Below, piece by piece: positions 8,233-16,300 of a DNA stretch of 64,000 bases. The notes under the pieces are model-generated. The model saw nothing but the letters and a program-made list of their open reading frames with translations. It was not told the DNA's origin and ran no database searches. The stretch is from Candidatus Caenarcanales bacterium (GTDB taxonomy: Bacteria > Cyanobacteriota > Vampirovibrionia > 2-02-FULL-35-15), in NCBI GenBank assembly GCA_020050435.1, contig JAGVKQ010000027.1, positions 42,038-106,037 on the forward strand. Reading direction: 5' to 3'. The position numbers were made by a program, and so were the translations under genes. How positions within the stretch are numbered: the first letter of the stretch is position 1; each line of letters begins with the position of its first letter.

Positions 8233-9146
8233 TTAATCACAAGGCTTTCTACTTTAGCGCCATCCGTGGCTACGCTTAAAACTCTGTAAGTACTTTTAAC
8301 TTTAAATTCAAGCCATTTTTCTTGAATTACTTTTCCAATTTGTTCTGCTTTTTCTTTTCCAATTGTAAATGCAGCTAATGTAGGACCTGCTCCTGATAAG
8401 GTCGCACCATATGCTCCAGCTTTAATAGCAGCACTGAAAATAGTATCCATTCCTGGAATTAAATCTTTTCTAAATGGTTGGTGAAGTCTATCTTGAAATC
8501 CAATTTTTAAACCTTCAAAATCTTTATTTAACAAACATGAAAGTAAATAAGCAGTTCTACTTACATTAAAAGTAGCATCACCATAAGTAAGGTTTGCTGG
8601 TAATAATTCTCTGGAGATTCTAGTAGGTAATTCGAAATCTGGTGTAACTACCACTATTAAAAGCTCTTTAGGCCAAGGAAACTGACTTACATAGACATTG
8701 TCATCAGAGGAGACGGAGATAGTTAAACCACCATAAATAGCAGCAGCACAGTTATCAGGATGCCCTTCAATTTTTGTAGCTAAACTTAAAATGTCTGATT
8801 TCTTTAATTCATTTCCCATCAAGTGATTTGCAGCTAATAGTCCACTGACTACTGCACTGGCACTAGAGCCCAGTCCTGCTGAAAGTGGAATATTACAGTT
8901 TATATCTACTTCAATTCCAGGGGGACTTTTTTTCAAAAATTTAAATGCTTCACAGAATGACTTGTAAACAAGATTTGTACTGTCTTCTGGTAATTTATTT
9001 GAATTGGTTTGATTTATTTTTAAACCATCTTTAGTAACTCTAAAAGTAAAATCATTATATAAATCTAATGCAAGTGAAAGAGTGTCAAACCCTGGTCCAA
9101 GATTTGCAGTGGATGCGGGTACGTTAACTTTAAAAACTTCTGACAT
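8229..9146 (-). CDS. thrB: Homoserine kinase
   Basis: Phosphorylates L-homoserine in threonine synthesis. 305 residues, GHMP kinase fold. VPASTANLGPGFDTLSLALD at the N-terminus is diagnostic for homoserine kinase. The ATP-binding loop PLSAGLGSSASAVV lies near residues 90-103, followed by KIEGHPDNCAAAIYGG. The C-terminal GAYGATLSGAGPTLAAF is the third GHMP motif. Its start overlaps the end of ispD by 17 bases, so the two are probably one transcript together with nrnA upstream. The stop codon belongs to a dispersed palindrome. thrA/thrC are not in the window. Confidence 0.95.
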   Translation of the reverse strand: MSEVFKVNVPASTANLGPGFDTLSLALDLYNDFTFRVTKDGLKINQTNSNKLPEDSTNLVYKSFCEAFKFLKKSPPGIEVDINCNIPLSAGLGSSASAVVSGLLAANHLMGNELKKSDILSLATKIEGHPDNCAAAIYGGLTISVSSDDNVYVSQFPWPKELLIVVVTPDFELPTRISRELLPANLTYGDATFNVSRTAYLLSCLLNKDFEGLKIGFQDRLHQPFRKDLIPGMDTIFSAAIKAGAYGATLSGAGPTLAAFTIGKEKAEQIGKVIQEKWLEFKVKSTYRVLSVATDGAKVESLVIK

Positions 9147-9876
9147 TTTGACCTTCTTTTGCTAAAAGCCCTTCAACAATTTCTAAATCTTCTTTATAAG
9201 TAATTTTAATGTTTTTTCTGCTACCTATTACTAGATTAACAGGTTTTCCCATAAGTTCTACTAGCTTGGCTTCATCAGTTGCAACACTGTTCGAAAGATT
9301 GGATTTTTCATATACATTTTTCAGGAGATTATAAGAAAAAATCTGAGGAGTTTGTATTTGATAAAGAGAATCCCTATTAATAGTTTTTTCTATATACAAT
9401 TCGTCTTTATCAGATAAGCCTTTCTTAATCGTATCTACAACTGGTACACAAAGAATAGCTGCTCCAGATTTAAGAGCAGAACTAATACATTTTTTTACAT
9501 CATTGATTTCAAATAATGGTCTTCCAACATCATGAATTAAAACTAAATCAGTATTTTTAGATAAAGCTTTAAATCCATTTTGTACTGATTCTTGTCTTAA
9601 TTCCCCACCTGGAACACTTTTAATTTCTACTGTACTTTTATTCTTAAAACTACTAATTAAAATATTTGTTTCTTCTGTGTCATTAGTAACAATGACTATT
9701 TCTTTTAAATTATCCAGCTGAATAAACTTTTCAAGAGAATAATAAAGAAGAGGTTTCCCGTTGACTTTAAGAAATTGTTTACTTTCATTCAATCCAAGTC
9801 TGGATGCACTTCCAGCTGCAGCGATAATTACGGAAAGAGCTGCTGGTTTATGGTTAGATGGTATTTCTTTTGACAT
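9130..9876 (-). CDS. ispD: 2-C-methyl-D-erythritol 4-phosphate cytidylyltransferase
   Basis: Transfers CMP to MEP in the non-mevalonate isoprenoid pathway. 248 residues. The nucleotide-binding signature IIAAAGSASRLGLNESKQFL starts near residue 17 and contains the conserved Gly-rich loop, Arg and Lys; LIHDVGRPL and QTPQIFSY are further IspD motifs. The last 17 bases overlap thrB. The first residues (MSKEIPSNHKPAAL) form a short extension compared with usual IspD, so a later start is possible. No ispF is attached or adjacent. Confidence 0.94.
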   Translation of the reverse strand: MSKEIPSNHKPAALSVIIAAAGSASRLGLNESKQFLKVNGKPLLYYSLEKFIQLDNLKEIVIVTNDTEETNILISSFKNKSTVEIKSVPGGELRQESVQNGFKALSKNTDLVLIHDVGRPLFEINDVKKCISSALKSGAAILCVPVVDTIKKGLSDKDELYIEKTINRDSLYQIQTPQIFSYNLLKNVYEKSNLSNSVATDEAKLVELMGKPVNLVIGSRKNIKITYKEDLEIVEGLLAKEGQNVRSF

Positions 9877-9895
9877 ATAGGCAACTCAACAAGAC

Positions 9896-9921
9896 CGTAC
9901 AGACGCCCCATCGGGGCGTCT
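9896..9921. repeat. Palindrome H (CGTACAGACGCCCC arm)
   Basis: Stem agacgcccc (9901-9909), loop atc, stem ggggcgtct (9913-9921), preceded by cgtac. It fills most of the 47-base gap between nrnA and ispD. Related pieces with the same CGTACAGACGCC edge occur at 18832-18862 and 18894-18906. It has no T-run on the gene strand, so a terminator role is doubtful; it looks like a dispersed element. Confidence 0.75.
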
Positions 9922-9923
9922 CT

Positions 9924-10904
9924 TCAAATGCCTTTTCGATATTCTTCCACCACTTTATTTAAAATAATGTCCCTCACTTCACTCAAAGGTTTCTTTATAT
10001 TTATTCCAGCAGCCCTTTTATGACCACCACCACCAAGCTCCATAGCTATTTTACTTACATCAAAATCAGTGTTTGACCTAAGACTAACTTTCGTTTCATT
10101 TTGATCTTCTCTCAGAAAAATCCCTACTTTAACCCCTTTTGCTCTCATCATGTGATCTGCAATGTCATCAGTATCTTCTCCTGTAGCAGAATTTAATTTC
10201 ATGGTTTCTTGATTTAGAAATGTCCAGGCTATTTCTCCACTTTCAAGAAGTTTGATGTCATTTATTGCTGATCCAAAAACTTTTATAGCTTTAAATGGTC
10301 TTTCAAGGAAAGCTTTTCTATAAACAGTAGTATATTCTGCTCCACTTTCTATTAGTTCAGCTCCCCATCTAAGTGCTTCTGCATTGGTATTTGTATGAGC
10401 AAAGCATGCTGTATCGGTTAGAAGAGTTGTATATAAAAGAGTAGCTATTTCTTTACTTAAATTTATTTTTAATTCTTTAGCTAACCAGCTAACAACCTGT
10501 CCCGTGCTGGTGGCATCGGCTTCTATCCAGTTTAAAGTAGCAAATTTTTCATTTGAAATATGATGATCTATGTTTATTGTCTTCTTTGCTTTTGACCACA
10601 GCGTTTGAGCTTTTCCTAATCTTTTTACCGATCCACAATCCAGGCTAAATGCTAAATCATAATCATTTTGAAGACTTTTATCATCTGGTAATTTTACAAG
10701 ATCAGTAAATGGAAGAAATTTATAAATTTCGGGTACTGGGTCAGAAATTGCATGGTCTACGCTATGTCCTAAATCCTTGAGAATTTTACCTATTGCTAGC
10801 ATGGAACCTAGTGTATCTCCATCAGGATTTTGATGAGAAAGTACTAAGCTCTTTTTAGAGGATTTAATGGCAGATATTATTTCTTGTAGTACTTGGGTAT
10901 TCAT
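9924..10904 (-). CDS. nrnA: DHH-family phosphoesterase, NrnA-like (oligoribonuclease / pAp phosphatase)
   Basis: 326 residues with DHH then DHHA1 domains. Metal-binding motifs are visible in order: SHQNPDGDTLGS (about 23-34), the DCGS motif (about 89), NIDHHISNEKFA (about 111-122), and the C-terminal substrate loop GGGGHKRAAG (about 290-299). This arrangement matches NrnA, which degrades short RNA oligomers and dephosphorylates pAp, rather than RecJ. It starts divergently from the HIT gene with 45 bases between the chosen starts. Specific substrate preference cannot be read from sequence. Confidence 0.88.
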   Translation of the reverse strand: MNTQVLQEIISAIKSSKKSLVLSHQNPDGDTLGSMLAIGKILKDLGHSVDHAISDPVPEIYKFLPFTDLVKLPDDKSLQNDYDLAFSLDCGSVKRLGKAQTLWSKAKKTINIDHHISNEKFATLNWIEADATSTGQVVSWLAKELKINLSKEIATLLYTTLLTDTACFAHTNTNAEALRWGAELIESGAEYTTVYRKAFLERPFKAIKVFGSAINDIKLLESGEIAWTFLNQETMKLNSATGEDTDDIADHMMRAKGVKVGIFLREDQNETKVSLRSNTDFDVSKIAMELGGGGHKRAAGINIKKPLSEVRDIILNKVVEEYRKGI

Positions 10905-10949
10905 AAACCAGCTCTTTTATCAAAACAACAAATAGATTATACTCTAATT

Positions 10950-11297
10950 ATGACAAGTGATACTAGCGATTGCATTTTTTGCAAAGTAGTAAAAAAAGAA
11001 ATAGCAGCAAAAATCATTTACGAAAATGATGATTTCATTGCTTTTGATGACATTAAGCCAGTTAGCCCTTTCCATGCACTTGTCATACCTAAAAAACATT
11101 ATAAAAATCTACTTGAAGTTGATGATGTAAATCTTCTAGGAAAACTTATGACTTCTGTTCAAGAAGTCGCTAAAAAAAATAATTTATCAGATGGTTTTAG
11201 AACGGCTATTAATACTGGTGATAATGGTGGTCAGACAGTTTACCATTTACATGTTCACATCTTAGGTGGGAGATTTCATAAGTGGCCACCAGGGTAG
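10950..11297 (+). CDS. HIT family protein (HinT-like)
   Basis: 115 residues, a single histidine-triad domain. DCIFCKVV near the start, FDDIKPVSPFHALVIPKKHY, and the catalytic HLHVHILGG near the C-terminus are typical of HinT-type purine nucleoside phosphoramidases. The frame is open from 10893, but that start lies inside nrnA; the ATG at 10950 gives the family's normal N-terminus. TATACT at 10938-10943 is only six bases before this ATG, so a leaderless or very short-leader message is possible. The heptamer array H3 follows directly. Confidence 0.92.
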   Translation: MTSDTSDCIFCKVVKKEIAAKIIYENDDFIAFDDIKPVSPFHALVIPKKHYKNLLEVDDVNLLGKLMTSVQEVAKKNNLSDGFRTAINTGDNGGQTVYHLHVHILGGRFHKWPPG

Positions 11298-11300
11298 AAC

Positions 11301-11328
11301 GGTTAATGGTTGATAGTTGATGGTTAAA
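11301..11328. repeat. Heptanucleotide tandem array H3 (GGTTRAT type)
   Basis: Four units: GGTTAAT, GGTTGAT, AGTTGAT, GGTTAAA. The array fills the whole gap between the HIT gene stop and the ATG of the next gene; its last base is the A of that ATG. No purine-rich ribosome-binding site remains in front of the ligase gene. On the other strand the units read ATCAACC, akin to array H5 at 63162. Confidence 0.75.
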
Positions 11329-12659
11329 TGCAAAATATTCTTTTTATTCTTTCTATTCTAGCTGTTAAAACAGTAGCTTTTTTTATATCATTTCTTAAAT
11401 TAGGACAGGCATCAAATCTTCCAGGCAAAATTGCATTAAAAATTAAAAAAGATATTTTAAAACAACTTAAATTTAATGAAGACTTGAAAATCATTGTAAT
11501 AACAGGGACTAATGGGAAAAGTACCACTAGTGGCATGCTTACTAGTATTTTTAGAGCTACAGGAAAAACAGTTATAACAAATAGTGCAGGAGCCAATCTA
11601 TTAACGGGGATTATAACTACTCTATGTAGAAATTCTTCTTTACTTGGAAAAATCAATGCTGACTTTTTAGTTCTTGAAGTAGATGAGGCTACATTAAAAT
11701 ATATTACAGAAGCTTTAAAAGTAGATTTGATCTTAGTTACGAATCTCTTTAGGGATCAATTAGATAGATTTGGTGAACTTGACACCACTGCGAAATTAAT
11801 AGAAGAAGGAATTAAAAAATCAAAAAATGCACAAATTGTTTTAAATGCAGATGATCCAAGAGTAGCTTTCTTAAAAACAGAAACTACTCAAAAGAAAATT
11901 TATTACGGGTTGTCTTCTATTTCAAATGATGAAAATAGTTTAAGTTTGTCTGAATGGATGAAAGATCCAGAAGAGGAAGATTATAAATGTTCACATCGTG
12001 AAATTCAAAAACCAGAATTAAATTTTCTAATCTCTGATATTAAAACTGATCATTTGAGCACTTATTTTAACTTAATTGAAGTTTCCAATAATCTTCAAAA
12101 AAGCAATTTTTTCTTACCAATGGTCGGGATATTTAATCTTTATAATGCAGCAAGTGCCATTGCTATAGCAAAAACAATATCAAGTCCTACTCAAATGCAG
12201 ATTCAAAAAGCTTTTCAGGCATATTCTACTTTATTTGGTCGAGGAGAAAAAATAGCCGTAAAAAATAAGACTGCATGGATTTATCTTATAAAAAACCCAA
12301 TTGGTACTACAGAGGTTTTAAAAACTTTATCTAAAGCACCTAATGCACGATTTTTAATAGCTATAAATGATAACTTCGCTGATGGAAGAGATGTTTCCTG
12401 GCTTTGGGATGCAAGATTTGAACTTTTGTCAAATAGTAAAAAAGAAATATTTGTATCCGGTAAAAGGGCTTTCGATATGGCACTTAGATTAAAATATGCA
12501 AATGTAAAACAAGATTTAATTAAAGTAAATGAAAATATAAAAACAGCTTTATATAATGCTCTGAATACCTTAGAAGATGGTGAAACTCTGTATGTCTTGC
12601 CTACTTATACCGTATTGCTTGAGATGCAAAGAAAGAAACTATGTAAGAGTGTAAAGTGA
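11328..12659 (+). CDS. murT: MurT-like Mur ligase (Mur ligase middle domain + DUF1727)
   Basis: 443 residues. ITGTNGKSTTSGML (near residue 60) is the ATP loop, LVLEVDEATL and LVTNLFRDQLDRFGELD follow as in MurT, and the C-terminal DUF1727 domain has INDNFADGRDVSWLWDARFE, which includes the conserved catalytic Asp of the family. MurT with GatD amidates lipid II glutamate. No gatD lies nearby in the window. The four-cysteine zinc ribbon normally found in the middle domain is not recognisable: only one Cys (YKCSHREI) remains there. The start is dictated by the hydrophobic N-terminus ending in NLPGKIALKI. The gene is preceded by a heptamer array instead of a Shine-Dalgarno. Confidence 0.82.
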   Translation: MQNILFILSILAVKTVAFFISFLKLGQASNLPGKIALKIKKDILKQLKFNEDLKIIVITGTNGKSTTSGMLTSIFRATGKTVITNSAGANLLTGIITTLCRNSSLLGKINADFLVLEVDEATLKYITEALKVDLILVTNLFRDQLDRFGELDTTAKLIEEGIKKSKNAQIVLNADDPRVAFLKTETTQKKIYYGLSSISNDENSLSLSEWMKDPEEEDYKCSHREIQKPELNFLISDIKTDHLSTYFNLIEVSNNLQKSNFFLPMVGIFNLYNAASAIAIAKTISSPTQMQIQKAFQAYSTLFGRGEKIAVKNKTAWIYLIKNPIGTTEVLKTLSKAPNARFLIAINDNFADGRDVSWLWDARFELLSNSKKEIFVSGKRAFDMALRLKYANVKQDLIKVNENIKTALYNALNTLEDGETLYVLPTYTVLLEMQRKKLCKSVK

Positions 12660-12683
12660 TGTTATAATTAACAGTTCGCTCAC

Positions 12684-15600
12684 ATGATCATAGATAAATT
12701 AAAAGAAGAATTTTTAAACTGCCGGGTAGGACAAACTGTTATACCTAGACTTAAAGCTCAAAGGGGTAGCGAGCTATATTTCCATGGCATTACAGATCCA
12801 GCAAAACCTTTTTTCTTAAGCTCACTTATTAAGCCTGTTAATAGAACAATTTTATTTCTTGCAAATGATATCAATTCAGCACTTTCTATTTATTTTGAAG
12901 TTGTTAACCTGACAAATCTTCCTGTTTTTTACTTCCCCTCTCAAGAAGTGTCACCCTATGATCAAATATCTAGTGATGCTGAGGTTATTTCTCATCAGTC
13001 AAGAACAATATTGCATTTGTTGAATAAAAATGAACCTTGCCTAATTATTTCAACTGCCAAATGTCTACTTGAGAAAATTTGGAATAAAGATGATTTGAAA
13101 AATAATATTTTTGAAATTAATCATGATACAAAAATAGAGCCTCAAGAACTTGCAAATAAATTAGCAAGACTGGGATATAAAAAAGTGCAAGCAGCTACTA
13201 GTAGAGGTGAGTTTAGTATTCGTGGGGATATTTTTGATATTTATCCTATGTGTGGTGATTCTAGTCGTATTGAGTTCTTTGGAGATGAAATTGAGGCAAT
13301 AAGAACATTCTTAACTACTACTCAGAGATCTCAAGAGAATACAAATTCAATTTTAATCTCACCTAGATTTCATGTACTAGATGTTGAAAATAATATAAGT
13401 AAGCTTGAAGAGAAAATTCTTTCTATTGCATCTAATGAAGAATTAAAAGAAGTTGCACGTAAAGATCTAGAAGAAATTAAAACAAATCCATTCTCTGAAA
13501 TTGTTGAATATTACTCATTGTTTTTAAATCAGAGAAACTCTTCTCTTTTTGACTATTTGTCAGATGATGCTTTGATTATTGTAGATGACTATGAATCGAA
13601 TGCACATTTGCTTAAATCCTGGTTTGATAGAAATGCAGATATTAAGAATGAATTGGAAAAGAAAAATAAAATAATTCCTTTGCCTGTACCTTTACTGCAT
13701 GAAAAAGATTCTATTCTAAGTAGTTTGAAAAAATATTCGATTTCTTATCTTGCAATGTTTGATGTTTTTGAAAGCAGAAATCCAGAGTCTAGTGTTAGTC
13801 TGCAAACAATAAATCTAGGACTAGAGCCATCTCTTAGGTTCCATAATCAGATTGAAAAATTTATTGAAACAACTAAAGAATGGATTGAGTTAAATAATAA
13901 AATAGTGATTTTTTCAGATCAGCCTCAAAGAGTTAAAGGTGTTTTAAAAGAATGGAATATTTCTAGTTTATATACTGATGAAATTAGGGATGGTGATTTT
14001 GAAAAAGGACATATATTTATAGCAAGAGAAGGAACAGTAAATGGTTTTAAAATACCTTCTGCAGGTTTAATCATTCTTACTGATCAGGAAATCTTTGGTA
14101 CAAAAAGAAAAGCCACTCTTCTCAGAAAAACATCTAAGAGTGATAAGTATGATTATTATTCCAGTATTGAAGATTTGAAACCAAACGATTTTGTTGTTCA
14201 TATAAAACATGGAGTAGGAAGATATAAAGGGCTAGTAAAAGTATCCCTGGATAATACCTCACGAGAGTATCTCCTAGTTGAGTATGCTTCTGATGGAAAA
14301 CTTTATTTACCCGTAGAACAAATAAATCTTCTTTATCGATATAGAGGCTCTGGTGACTCTGGACCTAAGCTTTCTAAATTAGGTGGAGCTGATTGGGAAT
14401 TAACCAAGAAAAAAGTTAAAAAAGCAGTTAAAAAAGTTGCTGAGGATCTTTTAAATCTTTATACGGCTAGATCTAAGATGGAAGGGCATGCTTTTAATCC
14501 AGACACTCATTGGCAAGTTGAAATGGAAGAAGCATTTTTATATACAGAAACTCCTGATCAATGGAAAGCTATTTGTGATGTTAAGGCAGATATGGAATCG
14601 ACTAAGCCTACAGATAGGCTTATTTGTGGAGATGTAGGTTTTGGTAAAACAGAAGTAGCTATAAGAGCAATTTTTAAAGCTGTTTTATCTAATAAACAAG
14701 TTGCCGTTTTAGTACCTACCACTATTCTTGCTCAGCAACATTTTAACGTTATTTCAGAAAGACTTGCTCCTTATCCTGTTAGGATAGGGCTTTTAAGTAG
14801 ATTTGTAAGTCCACGAGAACAAAAAAATGTTATTGCAAAACTAACACTTGGTGAACTTGATGTAGTTATTGGTACTCATAGACTATTACAAAAAGATGTA
14901 ATGTTTAAGGATTTAGGATTAGTTGTTATAGATGAAGAACAACGTTTTGGAGTGATTCATAAAGAAAGATTGAAGCAGCTTAGAGTGACTGTAGATGTTA
15001 TTACTCTAAGTGCTACACCAATTCCAAGAACTCTTCACATGGCATTAACTGGTGCTAGGGACATGTCCTTAATTAATACCCCACCTACAAACAGGTTGCC
15101 TATTAAAACTTTTGTTCAGGAATTTAAACCCACGATCGTTAAGACTGCTATTTTGCATGAATTAGAACGTGGTGGGCAAGTCTATTTTGTTCATAATAGA
15201 GTTGAAAGTATTTATAAAACAGCTGCTTATATTCAAGAGCTTGTTCCTGAAGCAAAAACTACAATTGCTCATGGTCAAATGAATGAAAAAGAGCTTGAAA
15301 GTGTAATGTTTGACTTCTCGTCAAAAATATTTAATGTATTGGTTTGTACTACCATTATTGAATCTGGATTAGATATTCCGAATGTCAACACAATAATTGT
15401 TGATAATGCTGATCAAATGGGACTTGCACAGCTCTACCAATTAAGAGGTCGTGTAGGGAGATCTGATCTTCAGGCTTATGCTTATTGTTTATACCCTGAG
15501 GATAGGGTTTTGACAGAGACAGCTAAAAATAGATTAATGGCAATAAAAGAGTTTTCTACTCTTGGTTCTGGATATCAGATTGCACTTAGGGATATGGAAA

Positions 15601-16226
15601 TAAGGGGTGTTGGAAATGTTTTAGGGTCCGAACAGCATGGACATATGATATCTGTAGGCTTTGATTTATACTGTCAACTTTTAAATGAAGCTGTAGATAA
15701 GCTTAGAGGTCTTGAAGTCCAAGATGTTGAACTTCAAGCAGTTGTCGATTTAAATATAAGTGCTTACATCCCTTCTGTTTATATTGAAGATGAGCACCAA
15801 AAAGTGATTGAGTATAAGAGATTGTCTACCGTAAAGAATAATAGAGAGTTGGAATTCATAACCAAAGAATGGAAAGATCGTTTTGGCAACTATCCTGAAG
15901 AAGTTGAAAATCTTATTTCTATAGTTGAGTTGAGGCTTTTAGCAAATGAAATTGGTATAAAATACATTAAATCAGAAGGTGGAAGTTCATCCAATATAAA
16001 AATTGACCTGAATCTAAGGCTGGATAAATGGCTGTTAATTCAAAAAAGATTTCCACGAAGCCTGATTATTAGAACTGCTTTTAAATCTTCAGCTAGGGGC
16101 GGAGCAGATTCTTCTTCATTTTTACTAGTTAAAGGATCAGATATGAATGCAAAGCAGCAACTTGACTTGCTTTTTGAGCTAGTAAGAAACCTTAAGGAAT
16201 ATGGCATAAATGAAAAAATTGCATAA
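12684..16226 (+). CDS. mfd: Transcription-repair coupling factor
   Basis: 1180 residues, full length for Mfd. Releases RNA polymerase stalled at lesions and recruits UvrA. Visible parts: UvrB-like N-terminal module with FPSQEVSPYDQ and GEFSIRGDIFDIYP, the RNA polymerase-interacting CarD-like domain (FVVHIKHGVGRYKGL, about 500-515), the RecG-like motor with Walker A GDVGFGKTEV (about 653), VIDEEQRFGV, LSATPIPRTLHMALTG and QLRGRVGRSDLQAYAY, and a C-terminal TRCF domain. TATAAT at 12663-12668 precedes the start but has no good -35, so it may be transcribed with the ligase gene 24 bases upstream. Confidence 0.97.
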   Translation: MIIDKLKEEFLNCRVGQTVIPRLKAQRGSELYFHGITDPAKPFFLSSLIKPVNRTILFLANDINSALSIYFEVVNLTNLPVFYFPSQEVSPYDQISSDAEVISHQSRTILHLLNKNEPCLIISTAKCLLEKIWNKDDLKNNIFEINHDTKIEPQELANKLARLGYKKVQAATSRGEFSIRGDIFDIYPMCGDSSRIEFFGDEIEAIRTFLTTTQRSQENTNSILISPRFHVLDVENNISKLEEKILSIASNEELKEVARKDLEEIKTNPFSEIVEYYSLFLNQRNSSLFDYLSDDALIIVDDYESNAHLLKSWFDRNADIKNELEKKNKIIPLPVPLLHEKDSILSSLKKYSISYLAMFDVFESRNPESSVSLQTINLGLEPSLRFHNQIEKFIETTKEWIELNNKIVIFSDQPQRVKGVLKEWNISSLYTDEIRDGDFEKGHIFIAREGTVNGFKIPSAGLIILTDQEIFGTKRKATLLRKTSKSDKYDYYSSIEDLKPNDFVVHIKHGVGRYKGLVKVSLDNTSREYLLVEYASDGKLYLPVEQINLLYRYRGSGDSGPKLSKLGGADWELTKKKVKKAVKKVAEDLLNLYTARSKMEGHAFNPDTHWQVEMEEAFLYTETPDQWKAICDVKADMESTKPTDRLICGDVGFGKTEVAIRAIFKAVLSNKQVAVLVPTTILAQQHFNVISERLAPYPVRIGLLSRFVSPREQKNVIAKLTLGELDVVIGTHRLLQKDVMFKDLGLVVIDEEQRFGVIHKERLKQLRVTVDVITLSATPIPRTLHMALTGARDMSLINTPPTNRLPIKTFVQEFKPTIVKTAILHELERGGQVYFVHNRVESIYKTAAYIQELVPEAKTTIAHGQMNEKELESVMFDFSSKIFNVLVCTTIIESGLDIPNVNTIIVDNADQMGLAQLYQLRGRVGRSDLQAYAYCLYPEDRVLTETAKNRLMAIKEFSTLGSGYQIALRDMEIRGVGNVLGSEQHGHMISVGFDLYCQLLNEAVDKLRGLEVQDVELQAVVDLNISAYIPSVYIEDEHQKVIEYKRLSTVKNNRELEFITKEWKDRFGNYPEEVENLISIVELRLLANEIGIKYIKSEGGSSSNIKIDLNLRLDKWLLIQKRFPRSLIIRTAFKSSARGGADSSSFLLVKGSDMNAKQQLDLLFELVRNLKEYGINEKIA

Positions 16227-16300
16227 CGAAATCAACACATATAAGGAACATTGTATTTAGCATTATTTTGTTTTAGAATATCCTTGTAAGGAAGATAACC

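Noticed and set aside
11324..11656. Minus-strand frame of 110 codons over the MurT-like gene
   Set aside because: It is antisense to the ATP-binding motif of the ligase and has no independent support.
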